NCBI GenBank assembly: GCA_020200235.1
Contig: JAIVJC010000140.1
Span: 1 to 39,615, forward strand
Length of the DNA stretch: 39,615 bases
Source of the DNA: Acidobacteriota bacterium
GTDB lineage: Bacteria > Acidobacteriota > Blastocatellia > Pyrinomonadales > Pyrinomonadaceae
Direction of reading: 5' to 3'
A program made the translations under genes and the position numbers. The notes beneath the pieces are model-generated. The model was not told the DNA's origin. It made no database searches and worked only from the letters and a program-made list of their open reading frames with translations. Of the stretch, positions 39,189 to 39,615 are shown one piece after another (within the stretch, counting starts at the first letter, position 1; every line of letters starts with the position of its first letter).

Positions 39189-39615
39189 GTGAGCGCGAAA
39201 CCGGAGAGACGTTCGATCGGGCAGACGGCGTTGCGCTGCCTCACCTTGCGCTGCCCCGCGTGCGGTCGCTCGTCCGTCTTCGAGCGACCCTTTCAGGTCA
39301 AGCACCACTGCCCCGCGTGCCGCGCGCTCTTCAAGCGCGAGGAGGGCTTCTTCGTCGGCGCGATAGTCGCCAACGTCCTGACGACCGAGCTGGTCGTGCT
39401 CGCCGCCTACTTCTCCGGCCTCCTCCTCGTCGGGGAAAACTTCGACCTGCTGCTCGCCACCCTCTTCGCCGTCGCGATACTTTTCCCCGTCGCCTTCTAC
39501 CACCACAGTTGGAGCGTCTGGCTCTCAGCCGACTATTTGATCGAGTCGCTGCCGAAGTATGCGGGTCCTCACAGGGCTCGCGGCGACGGCGGCGCGCGCG
39601 GGAACGGGCGGGCGG
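39189..39615 (+). CDS. DUF983-like zinc-ribbon membrane protein, 3' end beyond window
   Basis: The open frame continues to the edge without a stop. It begins GTG 39189, with GGAGGTG 13 bases upstream. A four-Cys zinc ribbon (LRCPACGRSSVF and HHCPACRALFKREEG) is followed by two hydrophobic segments (AIVANVLTTELVVLAAYFSG and LLLATLFAVAILFPVAFYHH), then a charged low-complexity tail. This order matches DUF983 membrane proteins, found often near cytochrome oxidase genes. Its C-terminus lies outside the window. Confidence 0.75.
   Translation, partial: MSAKPERRSIGQTALRCLTLRCPACGRSSVFERPFQVKHHCPACRALFKREEGFFVGAIVANVLTTELVVLAAYFSGLLLVGENFDLLLATLFAVAILFPVAFYHHSWSVWLSADYLIESLPKYAGPHRARGDGGARGNGRA

Overview
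The window is about 39.6 kb of very GC-rich bacterial chromosome with tightly packed genes on both strands. Gene content and protein style suggest Acidobacteriota, probably class Blastocatellia. The pointers are a sortilin/VPS10-type BNR-repeat protein with poly-Gly tracts, a zinc-ribbon membrane protein, a CvpA-CAP fusion, DUF2891, a retropepsin-PDZ lipoprotein, HrpB and Asn/Pro/Thr-rich linkers. This placement is inference from protein families; no rRNA or marker gene is present.

Layout. 1-4.3 kb: the 3' part of a GH5 glycosidase, an aspartyl protease-PDZ lipoprotein and hemB. 4.4-12.6 kb: tRNA-Met with its own promoter and terminator, then a mosaic of small genes (VOC protein, tandem-AP2 protein, DUF2891 protein, frameshifted BNR-repeat protein). 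This ends in a clear integron-type cassette stretch: zinc-ribbon gene, attC, PilZ gene, attC, unknown gene, truncated attC. No integrase gene is present, so it looks like a cluster of attC sites lacking an integrase. 12.6-13.0 kb is a scar where two gene ends meet. 13-17.3 kb: a Tat-exported amidase, then phenylalanine 4-hydroxylase preceded by a 33-codon leader ORF with four consecutive Tyr codons and a strong terminator, then an AI-2E family transporter. 17.3-23.3 kb: msrA coupled to an NTF2-like gene, a broken leucine dehydrogenase, an APC permease, a broken GNAT gene, a Rieske oxygenase and a CvpA-CAP fusion. 23.4-32.8 kb: hrpB, a PIG-V-like mannosyltransferase, and a glycan cluster (GT2, GT4, small coiled-coil protein, GT4, internally shortened GT). 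32.9-34.9 kb: a 1.85-kb decayed integrative element in tRNA-Lys(CTT), bounded by a perfect 47-bp direct repeat. 35-39.6 kb: a broken M28 peptidase gene, tRNA-Arg(CCG) abutting a nuclease gene fragment, a KpsF/KdsD isomerase, two small genes and the start of a DUF983 gene.

How it fits together. The most notable regulatory arrangement is the Tyr-codon leader ahead of phenylalanine hydroxylase. It has the parts of a classical transcription attenuator that would raise tyrosine-forming enzyme when charged tRNA-Tyr is scarce. The second theme is genome plasticity: integron cassettes, tRNA-targeted integration, inverted heptamer-repeat hairpins, and at least four genes that carry internal deletions relative to their families. 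These deletions may reflect real decay or assembly errors; the sequence alone cannot decide.
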